Assembly (NCBI GenBank): GCA_021323655.1
Contig: JAJPKO010000061.1
Coordinates: 1-39,376, forward strand
DNA: 39,376 nucleotides
DNA from: Acidobacteriaceae bacterium
GTDB taxonomy: Bacteria > Acidobacteriota > Terriglobia > Terriglobales > Acidobacteriaceae
Direction of reading: 5' to 3'
A program made the translations under genes and the position numbers. This document shows, one piece after another, positions 14,085 through 23,593 of this stretch (position 1 is the stretch's first letter; every line of letters begins with the position of its first letter). The notes beneath the pieces are model-generated. The model saw only the letters and a program-made list of their open reading frames with translations, did no database searches and had not been told where the DNA came from.

Positions 14085-15527
14085 CTAACGATGAGTGGGC
14101 GTCAAGCTTCGACTCCGAACTAGGTTACCGTACCACCGCGCAGAATCCTTAGGTATTCGCTGGATCGGGTTCATAAAGTCAACCCAAGCTAATCCCATAT
14201 GTATTCTGAAACCGCCCTGCCACTCCCAATCGTCAATCAAGCTCCACACATGGGCACTGACGATTTTGGCGCCCTTCAGTTGAGCACGGCGGATTCCAGA
14301 AAAAGCGTCGCTGAGCCATATGATTCGTGTCTGGTCATGCACTTTACCTTTGGGCGTGAGCACATCATGCCCTCCAAAACCGGTCTCAGTGATTTCAACT
14401 GGTCTGGAATAGCGAGTTGCCATCCAAAGGCTCACGCGCTCCATGGCTGCGGCGGTGTTGCGCTGCCGACGCGTTACATGTGCGTCGATTCCATTCAGCA
14501 ACTCCGCCTCATTCATGAACTTCCCAGCCCCTGCCGCCACTAATTGGACGTCTCCGTAGAAGTTCATGCCGGAAAAGTCGAGTGTGGCACGGACGCGTTG
14601 CTCGTCACCTGGCTTCCACCCCATCTCCTCGTACGGGACACCATTTACAAAGGCATCAGGATACTCGCCGGTAAAAGCTGGATCGAGGAACCAAAGATTG
14701 TTGAAGGCGTGAAATCGTTCGCACGCCTGGCGATCGGTTTCGGAAGATGTAGCCGGATCGTAAAGCTGCATGGCATGCGCGATGCCCACTTTGGAATGCG
14801 GCCGAATCGCCTTCATCGCGCGAAAGGCGGCACCCTGCGCCAGATTTGAAGTGTGGATGGCGCGCAGCATCTGCCCGCGGTCGCGTATACCTGGGGCATG
14901 GCCTCCAAATCCATAAGCAAATATCGTAAACGCCGACGGCTCATTCAGCAGACACCAGCGCACAACTCGGTCGCCAAATCTCTTAGCCAGAATCTGCACG
15001 TAGTCAGCAAACCGCTCGGCAGTATCGCGATTGGGCCAACCACCCTTATCCTGGAGAACCTGCGGGAGATCCCAGTGATATGCTGTAACTAACGGCTGGA
15101 TTCCAGCACTGAGAAGCGCATCGATGATTTTGTTGTAATGATCCACTCCCCGTTCGTTTACCTGGCCTCTGCCTATGGGCAGGATGCGTGGCCAAGCGAT
15201 GGAGAAGCGATACGACTGCAGTCCCATCTCCTTTACGAGAGCGAGATCGAGTGACCATTGATGATAGGAATCGCATGCAAGGGATGGATTCGACCCGTCG
15301 ATGATCGCTCCCGGCTTCTCAGCAAAACAATCCCAGATCGACTCGCCCTTGCCATCTTCCCAGGCTGCACCCTCGATCTGCACGCAGGAGGTTGCCGCCC
15401 CGAAGAGAAAATCTCGCGGGAACGGCGGAAGTGAAGCAACTGCTACGCCCTTTGCGAATCCTTTGCGTTCTGCTACACCCGCAGAAACGGAAGCCGCACT
15501 ACCAACCAAGAACTCTCTGCGATTCAT
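14085..15527 (-). CDS. GH1 family beta-glycosidase with Tat signal
   Basis: The 480-residue protein begins with a twin-arginine signal (NRREFLVG plus a short hydrophobic region), so export of a folded enzyme is likely. The GH1 barrel follows: FLFGAATSCVQIEGA, QSYRFSIAWPRILP, the acid/base Glu196 in LLNEPSAF and the nucleophile Glu381 in ITETGFGG. The usual nucleophile motif is ITENG, so the residue after Glu is changed from Asn to Thr. WQGGFRIHMGLAWVDF near the C-terminus is the aglycone/sugar-binding Trp region. By family it hydrolyses terminal beta-linked glucose, galactose or fucose. It lies about 340 bases downstream of the TonB receptor gene, on the same strand, suggesting a shared substrate. 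Confidence 0.93.
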   Translation of the reverse strand: MNRREFLVGSAASVSAGVAERKGFAKGVAVASLPPFPRDFLFGAATSCVQIEGAAWEDGKGESIWDCFAEKPGAIIDGSNPSLACDSYHQWSLDLALVKEMGLQSYRFSIAWPRILPIGRGQVNERGVDHYNKIIDALLSAGIQPLVTAYHWDLPQVLQDKGGWPNRDTAERFADYVQILAKRFGDRVVRWCLLNEPSAFTIFAYGFGGHAPGIRDRGQMLRAIHTSNLAQGAAFRAMKAIRPHSKVGIAHAMQLYDPATSSETDRQACERFHAFNNLWFLDPAFTGEYPDAFVNGVPYEEMGWKPGDEQRVRATLDFSGMNFYGDVQLVAAGAGKFMNEAELLNGIDAHVTRRQRNTAAAMERVSLWMATRYSRPVEITETGFGGHDVLTPKGKVHDQTRIIWLSDAFSGIRRAQLKGAKIVSAHVWSLIDDWEWQGGFRIHMGLAWVDFMNPIQRIPKDSARWYGNLVRSRSLTPTHR

Positions 15528-15868
15528 CTCCCCTCCATCCTACTCGTTAATCTTCTTCCTATCGGCAGATGTACTCTGGGCCTCCAAGAATCAGCTTTGG
15601 ATGAAAAGGTTTGCCGCGGATCGATTTCCCATCGTACGAGAATTCGTCACCCTGTTGACCAAAACCGATAAGAACGGAGGTTCTCAGGCCTGACCACAAA
15701 ATCAACTGCCTGAAACTACCTTGATAAGATATAGAGTGTTATTCGTGCCCTGGGCACCTTCGCATTCCAACTCCACTCAAAGCATCTGTCACACTGAACG
15801 CTGCCCCTCGGTCGCAGGGAGCGAACGGGAGGCAGCGCGGATGTTTGAGTGGATTAGTAGCCACCTCG
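15528..15868. other. Intergenic region between TonB receptor and GH1, structured
   Basis: This is 341 bases with no gene. The half next to the receptor gene contains a long stem (see 15772-15853). The other half is the upstream region of the GH1 gene and has no ribosome-binding site stronger than GGAGGGGAG, just before the GH1 ATG. Confidence 0.5.
15772..15853 (-). repeat. Long nested inverted repeat in the receptor 3' UTR
   Basis: TCCACTCAAA (15772-15781) and TTTGAGTGGA (15844-15853) are perfect reverse complements. Pairing continues for four more bases beyond a one-base bulge (GCATC against GATG). Inside, CGCTGCC (15799-15805) pairs with GGCAGCG (15831-15837). The whole folds into a two-level stem starting 15 bases after the receptor stop. 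It could terminate transcription, stabilise the mRNA end, or be a small RNA. Confidence 0.65.
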
Positions 15869-18800
15869 TTAGAAATTCAATTGCAGCGACAAGGTGAGCT
15901 GACGCGGCTCCAGGAAGCTTCCTGCCCAGCCGGATGTTGAGAGAGTGCCGAAGCCCGTATTAGCGTTTTGACCTATCGCGGTACCAGGGGTAGTTCCGGC
16001 CAATGACACAACGGGACTCACACCGTTATTGATCTCGCTGGCAAGGAAATTGGTGTGGTTAAAGGCATTGGTAGCATCAGCATGAAGCTCGAGGTTGACG
16101 CGTTCCCCGAAGTTGAACTTACGAACGACTGAGAGATTGACGTTTTCAAACGCCGGAATACGCAAATCGCCCTGCGTCATAGCAGAACTACCGTTCGTCG
16201 TGTAGAGGTAATCGGGTCCGTAGGTGCCGTTCGGGAACTGCACAACCGGTTGAGTCCACCGGTCCGGATTCCATTTCAAGAACGTGCCCTCAGGTGGAGT
16301 AATGGTGCGGCCATCAGGTAGAGTGACGCTAGTACTACCGTCGTACCAGTGCTGCAAGTGTTTGGGCACCTGAACAGGCTCACCCGCCACGACATTGCAG
16401 CGCCCATTCAATGTGCCACAACTGGGCCCCCAAGGGTTCCCGCTTTGCAGCGTGACTGCAGAAGAGACTTGCCACTGGCCGATGATCGCGTTCGCGATCT
16501 TGTTCCCTGGATCGAGGGCCATACCTTCACCAATCGGCAGAAGATAGGAGACAGCGGCGACAAAACGGTTTGGAGTATCAAATCCCAACAGACTATAGTT
16601 ATTGTGTTGGTTGAGGTAGTCAACACCGCCATAGGGTGGTACGCTTCCTCCTGCCTGGGATTCCATCATGCTTTGGCTCCAAGTGCCACCGGTAAGACCC
16701 ATTGCCTTTGACCAGGTATAGTTGGCCATCAGGAGGACGCCATGGTTATAGGCATGTTGAACTCGGATCTCCATCGAGTTATAGTTTGAGCTACCCGCGC
16801 TTCGAAAATCGGTCTGCCCCAGGAACGGTAGATAATTCTCTTGCGCTTCCATCGCAGAGATGGTCACATTGCCAATGTCCCCGGTTGCCTTACCGATCAA
16901 GGCCGGTAGTGGATTCGGAACCTGCACTTGAGATGGATCGTTCGTGCCGTTGGAGGCCAACCAAGTGCTGCGCCAGGATTGCAATGTCCCTGAGGGGACG
17001 TTCCATGGCCCGTTAATGTTGAAACCGCGCCACGGGAGATTTGTGCTCCGTGAACCAACATAACCAATTGAGACCAACCATTCAGGGCCAAAGGCGCGTT
17101 CAACAATAACATTCCACTGATCTGTAACGCCCGTCTTATACAAGTACCTGTTGAATAGGTCAACACCGCCACCGATAGTGCCATAAAGAGTCGCCGACTG
17201 GTTCGCGCCAACTGCGGGAATAATGTTCGTGTTTCCTGGTTGATCAAAGGTGCCGACCGGACTGCCATTGGGTGAAAGTCCAAACGGGATAGGGTAAGCA
17301 GAAGGCGAAAAGGGTTCAGTCCCGTAGATGGTTCCGTTGGCGTTGAACCCGGTATTACTCGGCATATAATTCCTTCCAAACCCGCCACGTATCACAGTAG
17401 ATTTGTTCAACTGAAAGGCTACTCCTAGTCGGGGGGACACATTCCCGTACTCTGTCTTATACAGGTTCCTACTGTAGCCGGCCACCCCCGGAAAGGTCAT
17501 AACCCCGAGACCGCCCAGGGGGTTGCCTGCGATTGAAGAGCCCGAGCTATACGGGTTCGCCATATTTAAGTTTATGGAGGCCATGCGATTGTAGCGCTCG
17601 GTCGGACCCGGCTGCAGCTCGTATCTTAACCCCAAGCTGAGAGTTAACCTTCTCGTCGCCTTCCAACTGTTTTGCGTGTAGAAAGCCACATACTTGGCGG
17701 CGGTTGCTACTGGTACCCCGCTCCCACCGATCATGCCCCAACCGGAGACACCAGTTACAGCGGAGGTCAGGCTGTAGCCGAGGTCTGCGGGATCGGTAAT
17801 GAGCGCCGTATCATTGTTCCCGTTGACAGTTGAAAACTTCCCGGAGCCGGAGGGCATGTTAAATGCGCCTAACTGAACACCTATTGCGGGGGTTGGCCAT
17901 ACGAGATCCATCCAATTTCCGAGATAGACACGGTACTCGGCTCCTCCCTTCAAAGTCCAGTTACCGAGCACCTTAGTGATGCTCCCGACCACGTCGTGAT
18001 TGAGCTGGGCTTCATGCTTGTTATCCCATGTGGGAGCACCCAGGCTTGTGTAGTTGCCCTGATTTGCGCCATCGTTTGTGTTGAAGTTTCCAACTGAGGG
18101 CGTGTCTCCGCTCAGCGTATTCAGAGCTCCTACAGAGGACGGCACACCATACGTCGAACCATCAATTCCCGTCGCTGGAGGAATCCGGGACTGGGTATCA
18201 ATGTGAGTTACGCCATATCTTATATCGACCAACGTCGTTGGATTCAGAGTTATGGTATCGCCTATCGCACCATAAGGGTTTTGGTCCGTAGTTACACCAG
18301 GCCACGGCATGTTCTGAAACGGGTTTCCGGAACCCCACGCATTCGGCGGCGTAACAGAGCCTTTCGCAATCCCGCCTGTGAAATAGAAAGAGTGCTTTCC
18401 TATTCTATAGTCGACCCTGGTATTCAAACTATCGCGAACTTCGGGTATGGTACCCGAAAAGAAATAGTTGTTGTCGTTGAAAGCGTCACTGGGCGTATGG
18501 TTCGGCTCGGGGTACGATTGCAGAAGCTTCAGGCCATACGGATTGGGGTTGGTTACAATCGCATTGGGATACATCTGGCGGACGAAGGTGGTCGTACTAC
18601 CTTGGTACGGTGCCGCAGTGAAGGGATCGTAAATGTGAACGTTCTCAGGAACGCCGTTTACATTCGGAACCATCGTCTGGCTAAAGTTGCCCCGTCGCTC
18701 CAGATCGGTTGGCACCTTACCAAGGAAGGTGTCAGGAGATGAATGGGTAAGGCGCAGGTACGATACGAAGAAGAACAGCTTATCTTTCCCGTTGAACAGC

Positions 18801-19708
18801 CTAGGGATGATTACCGGGCCGCCTATACTGCCGCCGCCTTGTAGCAGCCGGTATTTAGGGCGTGGGATTTGATAATAGTTATTGTAAAACCCGTTGGCAT
18901 TAAGGGCCTCATTGCGGAGCATGTAATTGAGATCGCCGTGGAACTCATTGGTGCCGCTCTTCGTGGTCATCGAAACCACACCCGAGGCTAAACCGGTATC
19001 TGCGGGAAATGTGTTGGAAGTGACGCTCACTTCCTGGAGGGAATCGGGATTGGGAAGAACAGCAGTTTCGTGCCAACCGGCACCCAGGATCGAAAGTCCG
19101 TCCAGTTGAATATCGTTGCTGCCTAATTCAGTACCATTAATACGGAACTCGGACATGGATTGCCGGTCCGTGAATCCGACGCCCAGCGCTTGACTGTTCA
19201 GCATATTCGAATCGGGCACCACGCCGGCTTGTAGCGTAGACCAGTAAAGCGGGTTGTTATTGATGTTGGGAAGGTTCTGAATGAGTTGCTCGCCCACCGA
19301 AGACTGTACGGTTGGGCTGTCGGTTTGGAGAGCTAAGGAACCAGCCTTCACCGTAACGGTGGCATTCGTCTCGCCGAGCATTAGAGAAACGTCTTCGCGC
19401 ACGGTAGTTGCGCTTACCAGAACGATGCCAATTTTTCGGTAGGTTTTGAACCCAGCCGCATTGACGAGAAGCGTGTAGTGGCCGACCGGGAGATAGGGCA
19501 CAGTATAGTCGCCCTTCTCTGTTGTTTTGGTCTCCGTGCTCACGGCGGTTCCTTCGTTGAGAACCGTCACGGTTGCGTTAGGGACGACAGCACCGGTCGG
19601 GTCAGACACTGTACCGGTGATCGCACTTGACTTTACCTGTGCGGATAACGGGCTAAGCGTTAGACAGACCGCCAAACACATGACACATACCGCATAAAGT
19701 CTCGTCAT
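15869..19708 (-). CDS. Oar-like TonB-dependent receptor with carboxypeptidase-regulatory N-domain
   Basis: The frame is open upstream to 19933, but start 19708 is preferred: AAGGAG stands 4 bases before it, and the product then opens with a signal peptide (MTRLYAVCVMCLAVCLTLSPLSAQ). The mature 1250-plus residues carry a CarboxypepD-regulatory-like Ig domain (ITGTVSDPTGAVVPNATVTV to YRKIGIVLV), a plug domain (QSSVGEQLIQNLPNI, FRINGTELGSNDIQLDG, SGVVSMTTKSGTNEFHGDLNY) and a long beta-barrel. The C-terminal residues, LSLQLNF, end in the aromatic typical of outer-membrane barrels. By family it binds and imports large ligands such as oligosaccharides using TonB energy. These proteins are greatly expanded in Acidobacteriota. 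The neighbouring hydrolases suggest a plant glycan as ligand. Confidence 0.93.
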   Translation of the reverse strand: MTRLYAVCVMCLAVCLTLSPLSAQVKSSAITGTVSDPTGAVVPNATVTVLNEGTAVSTETKTTEKGDYTVPYLPVGHYTLLVNAAGFKTYRKIGIVLVSATTVREDVSLMLGETNATVTVKAGSLALQTDSPTVQSSVGEQLIQNLPNINNNPLYWSTLQAGVVPDSNMLNSQALGVGFTDRQSMSEFRINGTELGSNDIQLDGLSILGAGWHETAVLPNPDSLQEVSVTSNTFPADTGLASGVVSMTTKSGTNEFHGDLNYMLRNEALNANGFYNNYYQIPRPKYRLLQGGGSIGGPVIIPRLFNGKDKLFFFVSYLRLTHSSPDTFLGKVPTDLERRGNFSQTMVPNVNGVPENVHIYDPFTAAPYQGSTTTFVRQMYPNAIVTNPNPYGLKLLQSYPEPNHTPSDAFNDNNYFFSGTIPEVRDSLNTRVDYRIGKHSFYFTGGIAKGSVTPPNAWGSGNPFQNMPWPGVTTDQNPYGAIGDTITLNPTTLVDIRYGVTHIDTQSRIPPATGIDGSTYGVPSSVGALNTLSGDTPSVGNFNTNDGANQGNYTSLGAPTWDNKHEAQLNHDVVGSITKVLGNWTLKGGAEYRVYLGNWMDLVWPTPAIGVQLGAFNMPSGSGKFSTVNGNNDTALITDPADLGYSLTSAVTGVSGWGMIGGSGVPVATAAKYVAFYTQNSWKATRRLTLSLGLRYELQPGPTERYNRMASINLNMANPYSSGSSIAGNPLGGLGVMTFPGVAGYSRNLYKTEYGNVSPRLGVAFQLNKSTVIRGGFGRNYMPSNTGFNANGTIYGTEPFSPSAYPIPFGLSPNGSPVGTFDQPGNTNIIPAVGANQSATLYGTIGGGVDLFNRYLYKTGVTDQWNVIVERAFGPEWLVSIGYVGSRSTNLPWRGFNINGPWNVPSGTLQSWRSTWLASNGTNDPSQVQVPNPLPALIGKATGDIGNVTISAMEAQENYLPFLGQTDFRSAGSSNYNSMEIRVQHAYNHGVLLMANYTWSKAMGLTGGTWSQSMMESQAGGSVPPYGGVDYLNQHNNYSLLGFDTPNRFVAAVSYLLPIGEGMALDPGNKIANAIIGQWQVSSAVTLQSGNPWGPSCGTLNGRCNVVAGEPVQVPKHLQHWYDGSTSVTLPDGRTITPPEGTFLKWNPDRWTQPVVQFPNGTYGPDYLYTTNGSSAMTQGDLRIPAFENVNLSVVRKFNFGERVNLELHADATNAFNHTNFLASEINNGVSPVVSLAGTTPGTAIGQNANTGFGTLSTSGWAGSFLEPRQLTLSLQLNF

Positions 19709-20074
19709 GTCTCCTTCAAGGAAGATGCGCTTCAATGATTGGTCTCGTGCTTTCGAGGCGTGCTGGCATTGCAACGAGTGGTCGTGCATATGCGCTTGCG
19801 TTATCATCTGATTCCTCCTCAAATACATATTGGTTTGGTGCGTAACCGGAAATTGCAGAACAGATCGGAGCCAGCCATTGTCCAGTGGTACACTGGGAGC
19901 GTCTTGGCGCGGAATGGTCCGGTCGTTGCTCATGCTCGCTCAGTGACGAATAGCCCTAGCGAGACTCGATGGTCTAGTAGAATCCTCTCTTTTTTTTTTG
20001 TAATACTGCAATCTACGAGATGGACTTGTCTGCTCCACAGTGGGAGTTGTTAGGCTTGCGTTGAGAAACGGGGC
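19709..20074. promoter_or_regulatory. Divergent promoter region between TonB receptor and GH36
   Basis: This 366-base region separates the divergent receptor and alpha-galactosidase genes and must contain both promoters. A run of ten T (19990-19999) on the plus strand, an A-tract for the receptor direction, lies in the middle and may bend DNA or act as an upstream element. No confident -35/-10 pair could be chosen. Part of the region is the leader of the receptor mRNA, with an open frame not believed to be translated. Confidence 0.5.
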
Positions 20075-22282
20075 ATGAGGTATGGTGCTTCGGGCTCCGA
20101 AGGCGCGATGGTGAAAAAAGAGAAGAATAAATGGCTGAGCAGACGACGCGTGCTCCGGGATGGCGCACTGTTGATGGCAGCGAGTTCCGCGCACGTGTCC
20201 GGTGCCCTGGGCACGCCTCTTTGGAAGCTGCGGACTGTTGCAGGCGGCGTCGGCGGGCAACGATGGACGATCGGCAATGAGTTGGTGAAGAGAGTGGTCT
20301 CATTCCAAGCAAAGAGTGGACTGCTTACGAAGCAACTCGCCAGCGTAGCGACGAACAAAGATCTGATTACCCGTGGAAATCTACACAGAAGTATGGCGCA
20401 GGAGTTCTCGTTCGTGTGTGAGGGACGGGAGTGCGCGGGCGCCGGCCAAGATTTCGATCTGATCGACGCAAAAGAGTCTCGCGATGCCAGGGACAGATCG
20501 CTGACGATGCGGTTGCGCCATCGAACCCTGCCTCTGGAAGTCACGGTCGTGTACAGCGTGTATCAAGGGCACCCCGCACTGCGGAAGCACTTGGTGCTGC
20601 GGAACACGGGCAGCAGCATGCTGCATCTCTCGCACATGAACATCGAGGCGATCGGGGTTGCACTGGGTGCAGCCGATAAGATGACACTGCTGACTCAGTA
20701 TGGGTCGGTGCCGCGGGAGATTTTCTATACTGGCCGGTCAGAAGATGCCTGCCTGCTGTTGGCGAATGGAAAGACCGGCGACGGCATTGCGGTGATGAAC
20801 GAAGTGCCCGGCTACATGAAGCGCATGGAGATCGGCGGCTGGGACGATCCCAAACACATGCGCATCGGCGTAATGTATGACACGGATCTGATGCCGTTCG
20901 AACGGCGTCTGGCACCGGGCGAGTCGTTCACGACGGCAAATGCGTCGCTCATTCTCTACCGCAACGGCGATGGCTTCAACGATCCACACTGGTGCCTGCC
21001 GTCCTATGCGGCGCAGGTACTGGAGCGCCGTATCGACGTAACGGGACCGCCATGGATCTACAACACCTGGGAGCCGTTCGAGCGCAGTATCAATCACGCT
21101 ACAACGATAGAGCTGATCGAGGCCGCAAGCGCGATGGGCATGGATATTTTTACCATCGACGACGGCTGGCAGCAGGAATACGGGGAAAACACGGTCAATC
21201 TGACAGCATTCCCTGGCGGCCTTGAACCGATTCTTTCGGCTCTGGCTGGACAAGGCATGAGGCTGGGCCTGTGGGTTCCGCTGGCAGCGATTGGCACCTC
21301 GACCGTGGTCTACCGCGAGCATCCGGAGTGGGCGGCATGCGACCAGTACGGCAGGCCAAAGGTCACGTCGACGGCCGCTGGGCCGAAGGCCGTGATGTGT
21401 ATGGCCTCGGCGTATCGCGAAGCTGCTGCGGCGCGAGTGGTTGATGCGATCCGGCGGTTTCACCTGGCCTATGTGAAGCTTGATCTTACCTCGATCTTCA
21501 ATGCCTATGGCGAAGCGCCGGGGTGCTGGGCGAAGGGACATTATCACGAGAGTTGGGCGGAGTCGCTGAACCGGATCTATGAAGGGATTGCGTACGTGAC
21601 GCGGAGGGTCTACGAGGAATTTCCCGAAGTCCTATCGGATTTGACCTTCGAGCTTTGGGGCCAAAAACACATCATTGATGCGGGGCTCCTGGCGACGGGC
21701 GATTTGGACTGGATGAGCAACGTAGATGACAGAGGGCCGGAGGCGGCAGGGCCGATTCAGGCGCGGCAGCTACTCTATCAGCGCGCGATCTCCATGCCAG
21801 TCGAGAGTATGCTCATAGGCAATCTCCACGCGGACAGGCAGCCGATCGCGGAACGCTTTGCCACGGCGATTGGGTCGGCACCGGTGCTGCTGGGCGATTT
21901 ACGACGGCTGAGCATGGCGGACCGCCAGTGGTTCCGTGCGCAAGTCGCGTGGTTTAAGCAGCTGCGGAAGACAGCGAAGATCAGCGAGAGCTTCCTTCCG
22001 CTGGGTAGTTGGCGGCAGACATCGCCCTCTGCATGGGATGGATATGCGCGGCTATCGCGCGGTGGGCACGGCGTGATCGCACTGTTTCGAAATGAGTCAG
22101 GCGCCGCCGAGGCCACGCTTGAACTGCCTCTGCTGCCTTCGGGCCGCTACAAGTTGCGGTCGATCCTCAGCAACAGCGACCTGGGCGAGTTCACACGAGC
22201 CGACTGGGTACGTGGAATACCGGTCGTGTTCCCAGAGAACGAAACCCTTCAGCTTCTGGAGTTACGGCCGTTGAACGAATGA
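20075..22282 (+). CDS. GH36-type alpha-galactosidase with Tat-like signal
   Basis: The 735-residue protein begins with a twin-arginine-like signal (SRRRVLRDG then a hydrophobic stretch); ATG 20108 is an equally likely start. An N-terminal beta-sandwich is followed by the alpha-galactosidase barrel: WIYNTWEPFE, FTIDDGWQQEYGE, LRLGLWVPL-type segments, then YVKLDLTSIF, in which Asp470 is the expected nucleophile of the YxKxD motif. Further on, LDWMSNVDDRGPEA carries the likely acid/base Asp551 or Asp552. By family it removes terminal alpha-galactose from oligosaccharides or galactomannan. It diverges from the receptor gene, consistent with joint induction. The C-terminal GYARLSRGGHGVIALFRNES domain is the usual small beta-sandwich. 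Confidence 0.88.
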   Translation: MRYGASGSEGAMVKKEKNKWLSRRRVLRDGALLMAASSAHVSGALGTPLWKLRTVAGGVGGQRWTIGNELVKRVVSFQAKSGLLTKQLASVATNKDLITRGNLHRSMAQEFSFVCEGRECAGAGQDFDLIDAKESRDARDRSLTMRLRHRTLPLEVTVVYSVYQGHPALRKHLVLRNTGSSMLHLSHMNIEAIGVALGAADKMTLLTQYGSVPREIFYTGRSEDACLLLANGKTGDGIAVMNEVPGYMKRMEIGGWDDPKHMRIGVMYDTDLMPFERRLAPGESFTTANASLILYRNGDGFNDPHWCLPSYAAQVLERRIDVTGPPWIYNTWEPFERSINHATTIELIEAASAMGMDIFTIDDGWQQEYGENTVNLTAFPGGLEPILSALAGQGMRLGLWVPLAAIGTSTVVYREHPEWAACDQYGRPKVTSTAAGPKAVMCMASAYREAAAARVVDAIRRFHLAYVKLDLTSIFNAYGEAPGCWAKGHYHESWAESLNRIYEGIAYVTRRVYEEFPEVLSDLTFELWGQKHIIDAGLLATGDLDWMSNVDDRGPEAAGPIQARQLLYQRAISMPVESMLIGNLHADRQPIAERFATAIGSAPVLLGDLRRLSMADRQWFRAQVAWFKQLRKTAKISESFLPLGSWRQTSPSAWDGYARLSRGGHGVIALFRNESGAAEATLELPLLPSGRYKLRSILSNSDLGEFTRADWVRGIPVVFPENETLQLLELRPLNE

Positions 22283-22811
22283 TGTGCGTGTGCAGTATTT
22301 CAGGCGGCCGCTCACACAGCGCCAGTATGATCCAGGTCTGGCTGCGCACGGGGTACGCCTGTGGTGACGGTGTGGATTCCAGTCGCCGTTCTGCTATACG
22401 AGGGGGACGCAGCAGCGCTGCGACGAATCCCTTCACAAGATCCTAAGCAGCTATACGCCGGAAAGCTCGATAAGAGCTTGAGACGGCAGGGCTGGGAAAT
22501 TCCACACAGATGTTTCCGACGTATCGAGTGAATTCAAGGGGGCGGGCCTCCATAAGAAGGTGCAGTCAAGGCCATTCAAACGGCTCTTGGAAAGTGGCGA
22601 CGGCCTTCCAACTCCAGGCACGCTCCGATACTGTGGAAGTATCTTCACGCAAAACGAATACTACAGGGCAGTGTGGCTTTCTAAGAAAAACGTGATCCAA
22701 TTCTCAGAGACGCCAGCGATTGTTGACGCTAATATCGGAGAGAAGCTCATCGCAGTTTGCATCAACTCGAAGCTTGACGAATGCGAAATGGAAACCAACG
22801 GGACGAAACTC
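22283..22811. other. Gene-poor leader between GH36 and SDR
   Basis: This is 529 bases without a convincing gene. It contains the palindrome GCAGCGCTGC (22412-22421), a small hairpin AAGCTC-GATAA-GAGCTT (22463-22479), and a direct repeat GCTATACG at 22393 and 22450. The SDR reading frame stays open upstream to 22560, but that part has no domain. It probably holds the promoter of the following sugar operon. Confidence 0.45.
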
Positions 22812-23573
22812 ATGAGACTCTCAGGAAAAGTGGCAGTCGTGACTGGAGCAGCAGCCGGTCTCGGTCGAGCAGTCGCGTCGCGGTTTGCACACGAAGGCGC
22901 CGCCGTCGTAGCCGCTGACATTAATGTGCAGGATGGCAACGCGCTCTGTGATCAACTCCGGGCAAAAGGGCTGGATGCAGTTTTTGTCAAGGCGGACGTA
23001 TCGCAAGAATGCGAGGTGAATGCGTTGTTCGATACCGCACTCGCACGCTATGGCCGAGTCGACGTGCTTTACAACAATGCCGGTGTTCTGCTCCCTGGCC
23101 GCGATCGCTCTATCGATGAAATCAGTACCGAGACTTGGGATTACGTGATGGGCGTCAACCTGCGGGGATCGTTTTTCTGCGCCAGGCGGGCCATGGCAGC
23201 CATGCTCCGAAATGGGGGCGGGTCAATTATCTTTCTGGGATCCCCTACCGGCCTGGTCGGTTGCGCACCGGAGTTGACTGCCTACAGCACGAGCAAGGCG
23301 GCCATTATGGGACTTACTCGCACCATGGCGGTTGCGCACGCTCGCGACAACGTTCGTGTCAACTCCATCATTCCTGGAACCATGGATACTCCGATGAACA
23401 GCTATATCCTCGCCGATCCTGCGGTACGGGAAAGGTATCGTGAGGCAGTCCCTGTCGGCAGGCTCGGCACTCCCAAGGACGTTGAGGGCCTTGCGCTATT
23501 TCTGGCTTCGGACGAATCGTCCTATTGCACTGGAGGCCTCTACATGTGTGATGGCGGCTTAACTGCCATCTAG
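22812..23573 (+). CDS. Short-chain dehydrogenase/reductase (SDR)
   Basis: This is a 253-residue classical SDR. It has cofactor-binding TGAAAGLG, an acidic residue at the end of beta-2 (VVAADINVQ) favouring NAD, NNAG, the catalytic Ser in GSPTGLVG, Tyr-Lys in AYSTSKAA, and the C-terminal YMCDGGLTAI. The start at 22812 gives the conserved N-terminus RLSGKVAVVTG. ATG 22788 is possible but lacks a better ribosome-binding site. It sits at the head of a group with an apiosidase-like hydrolase, an aldo/keto reductase, a zinc dehydrogenase, a mutarotase and a fucosidase, so a sugar or polyol dehydrogenase role is likely, for example on L-fucose or an apiose-derived compound. The substrate is not readable from sequence. 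Confidence 0.88.
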   Translation: MRLSGKVAVVTGAAAGLGRAVASRFAHEGAAVVAADINVQDGNALCDQLRAKGLDAVFVKADVSQECEVNALFDTALARYGRVDVLYNNAGVLLPGRDRSIDEISTETWDYVMGVNLRGSFFCARRAMAAMLRNGGGSIIFLGSPTGLVGCAPELTAYSTSKAAIMGLTRTMAVAHARDNVRVNSIIPGTMDTPMNSYILADPAVRERYREAVPVGRLGTPKDVEGLALFLASDESSYCTGGLYMCDGGLTAI

Positions 23574-23593
23574 AGGATCCAAGGAGAGTCTCG

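Noticed and set aside
19709-19933. 75-residue N-terminal extension of the TonB receptor frame
   Set aside because: The signal peptide and a good ribosome-binding site begin at 19708; the extension has no export signal and would bury it.
19990-19999. Run of ten T as a terminator for a plus-strand transcript
   Set aside because: No stable stem precedes it and no plus-strand gene ends before it; it is more likely part of the divergent promoter region.
22560-22811. 84-residue extension of the SDR frame
   Set aside because: Classical SDRs begin within about 10 residues of the TGxxxGxG motif; the extension shows no domain or start signal.
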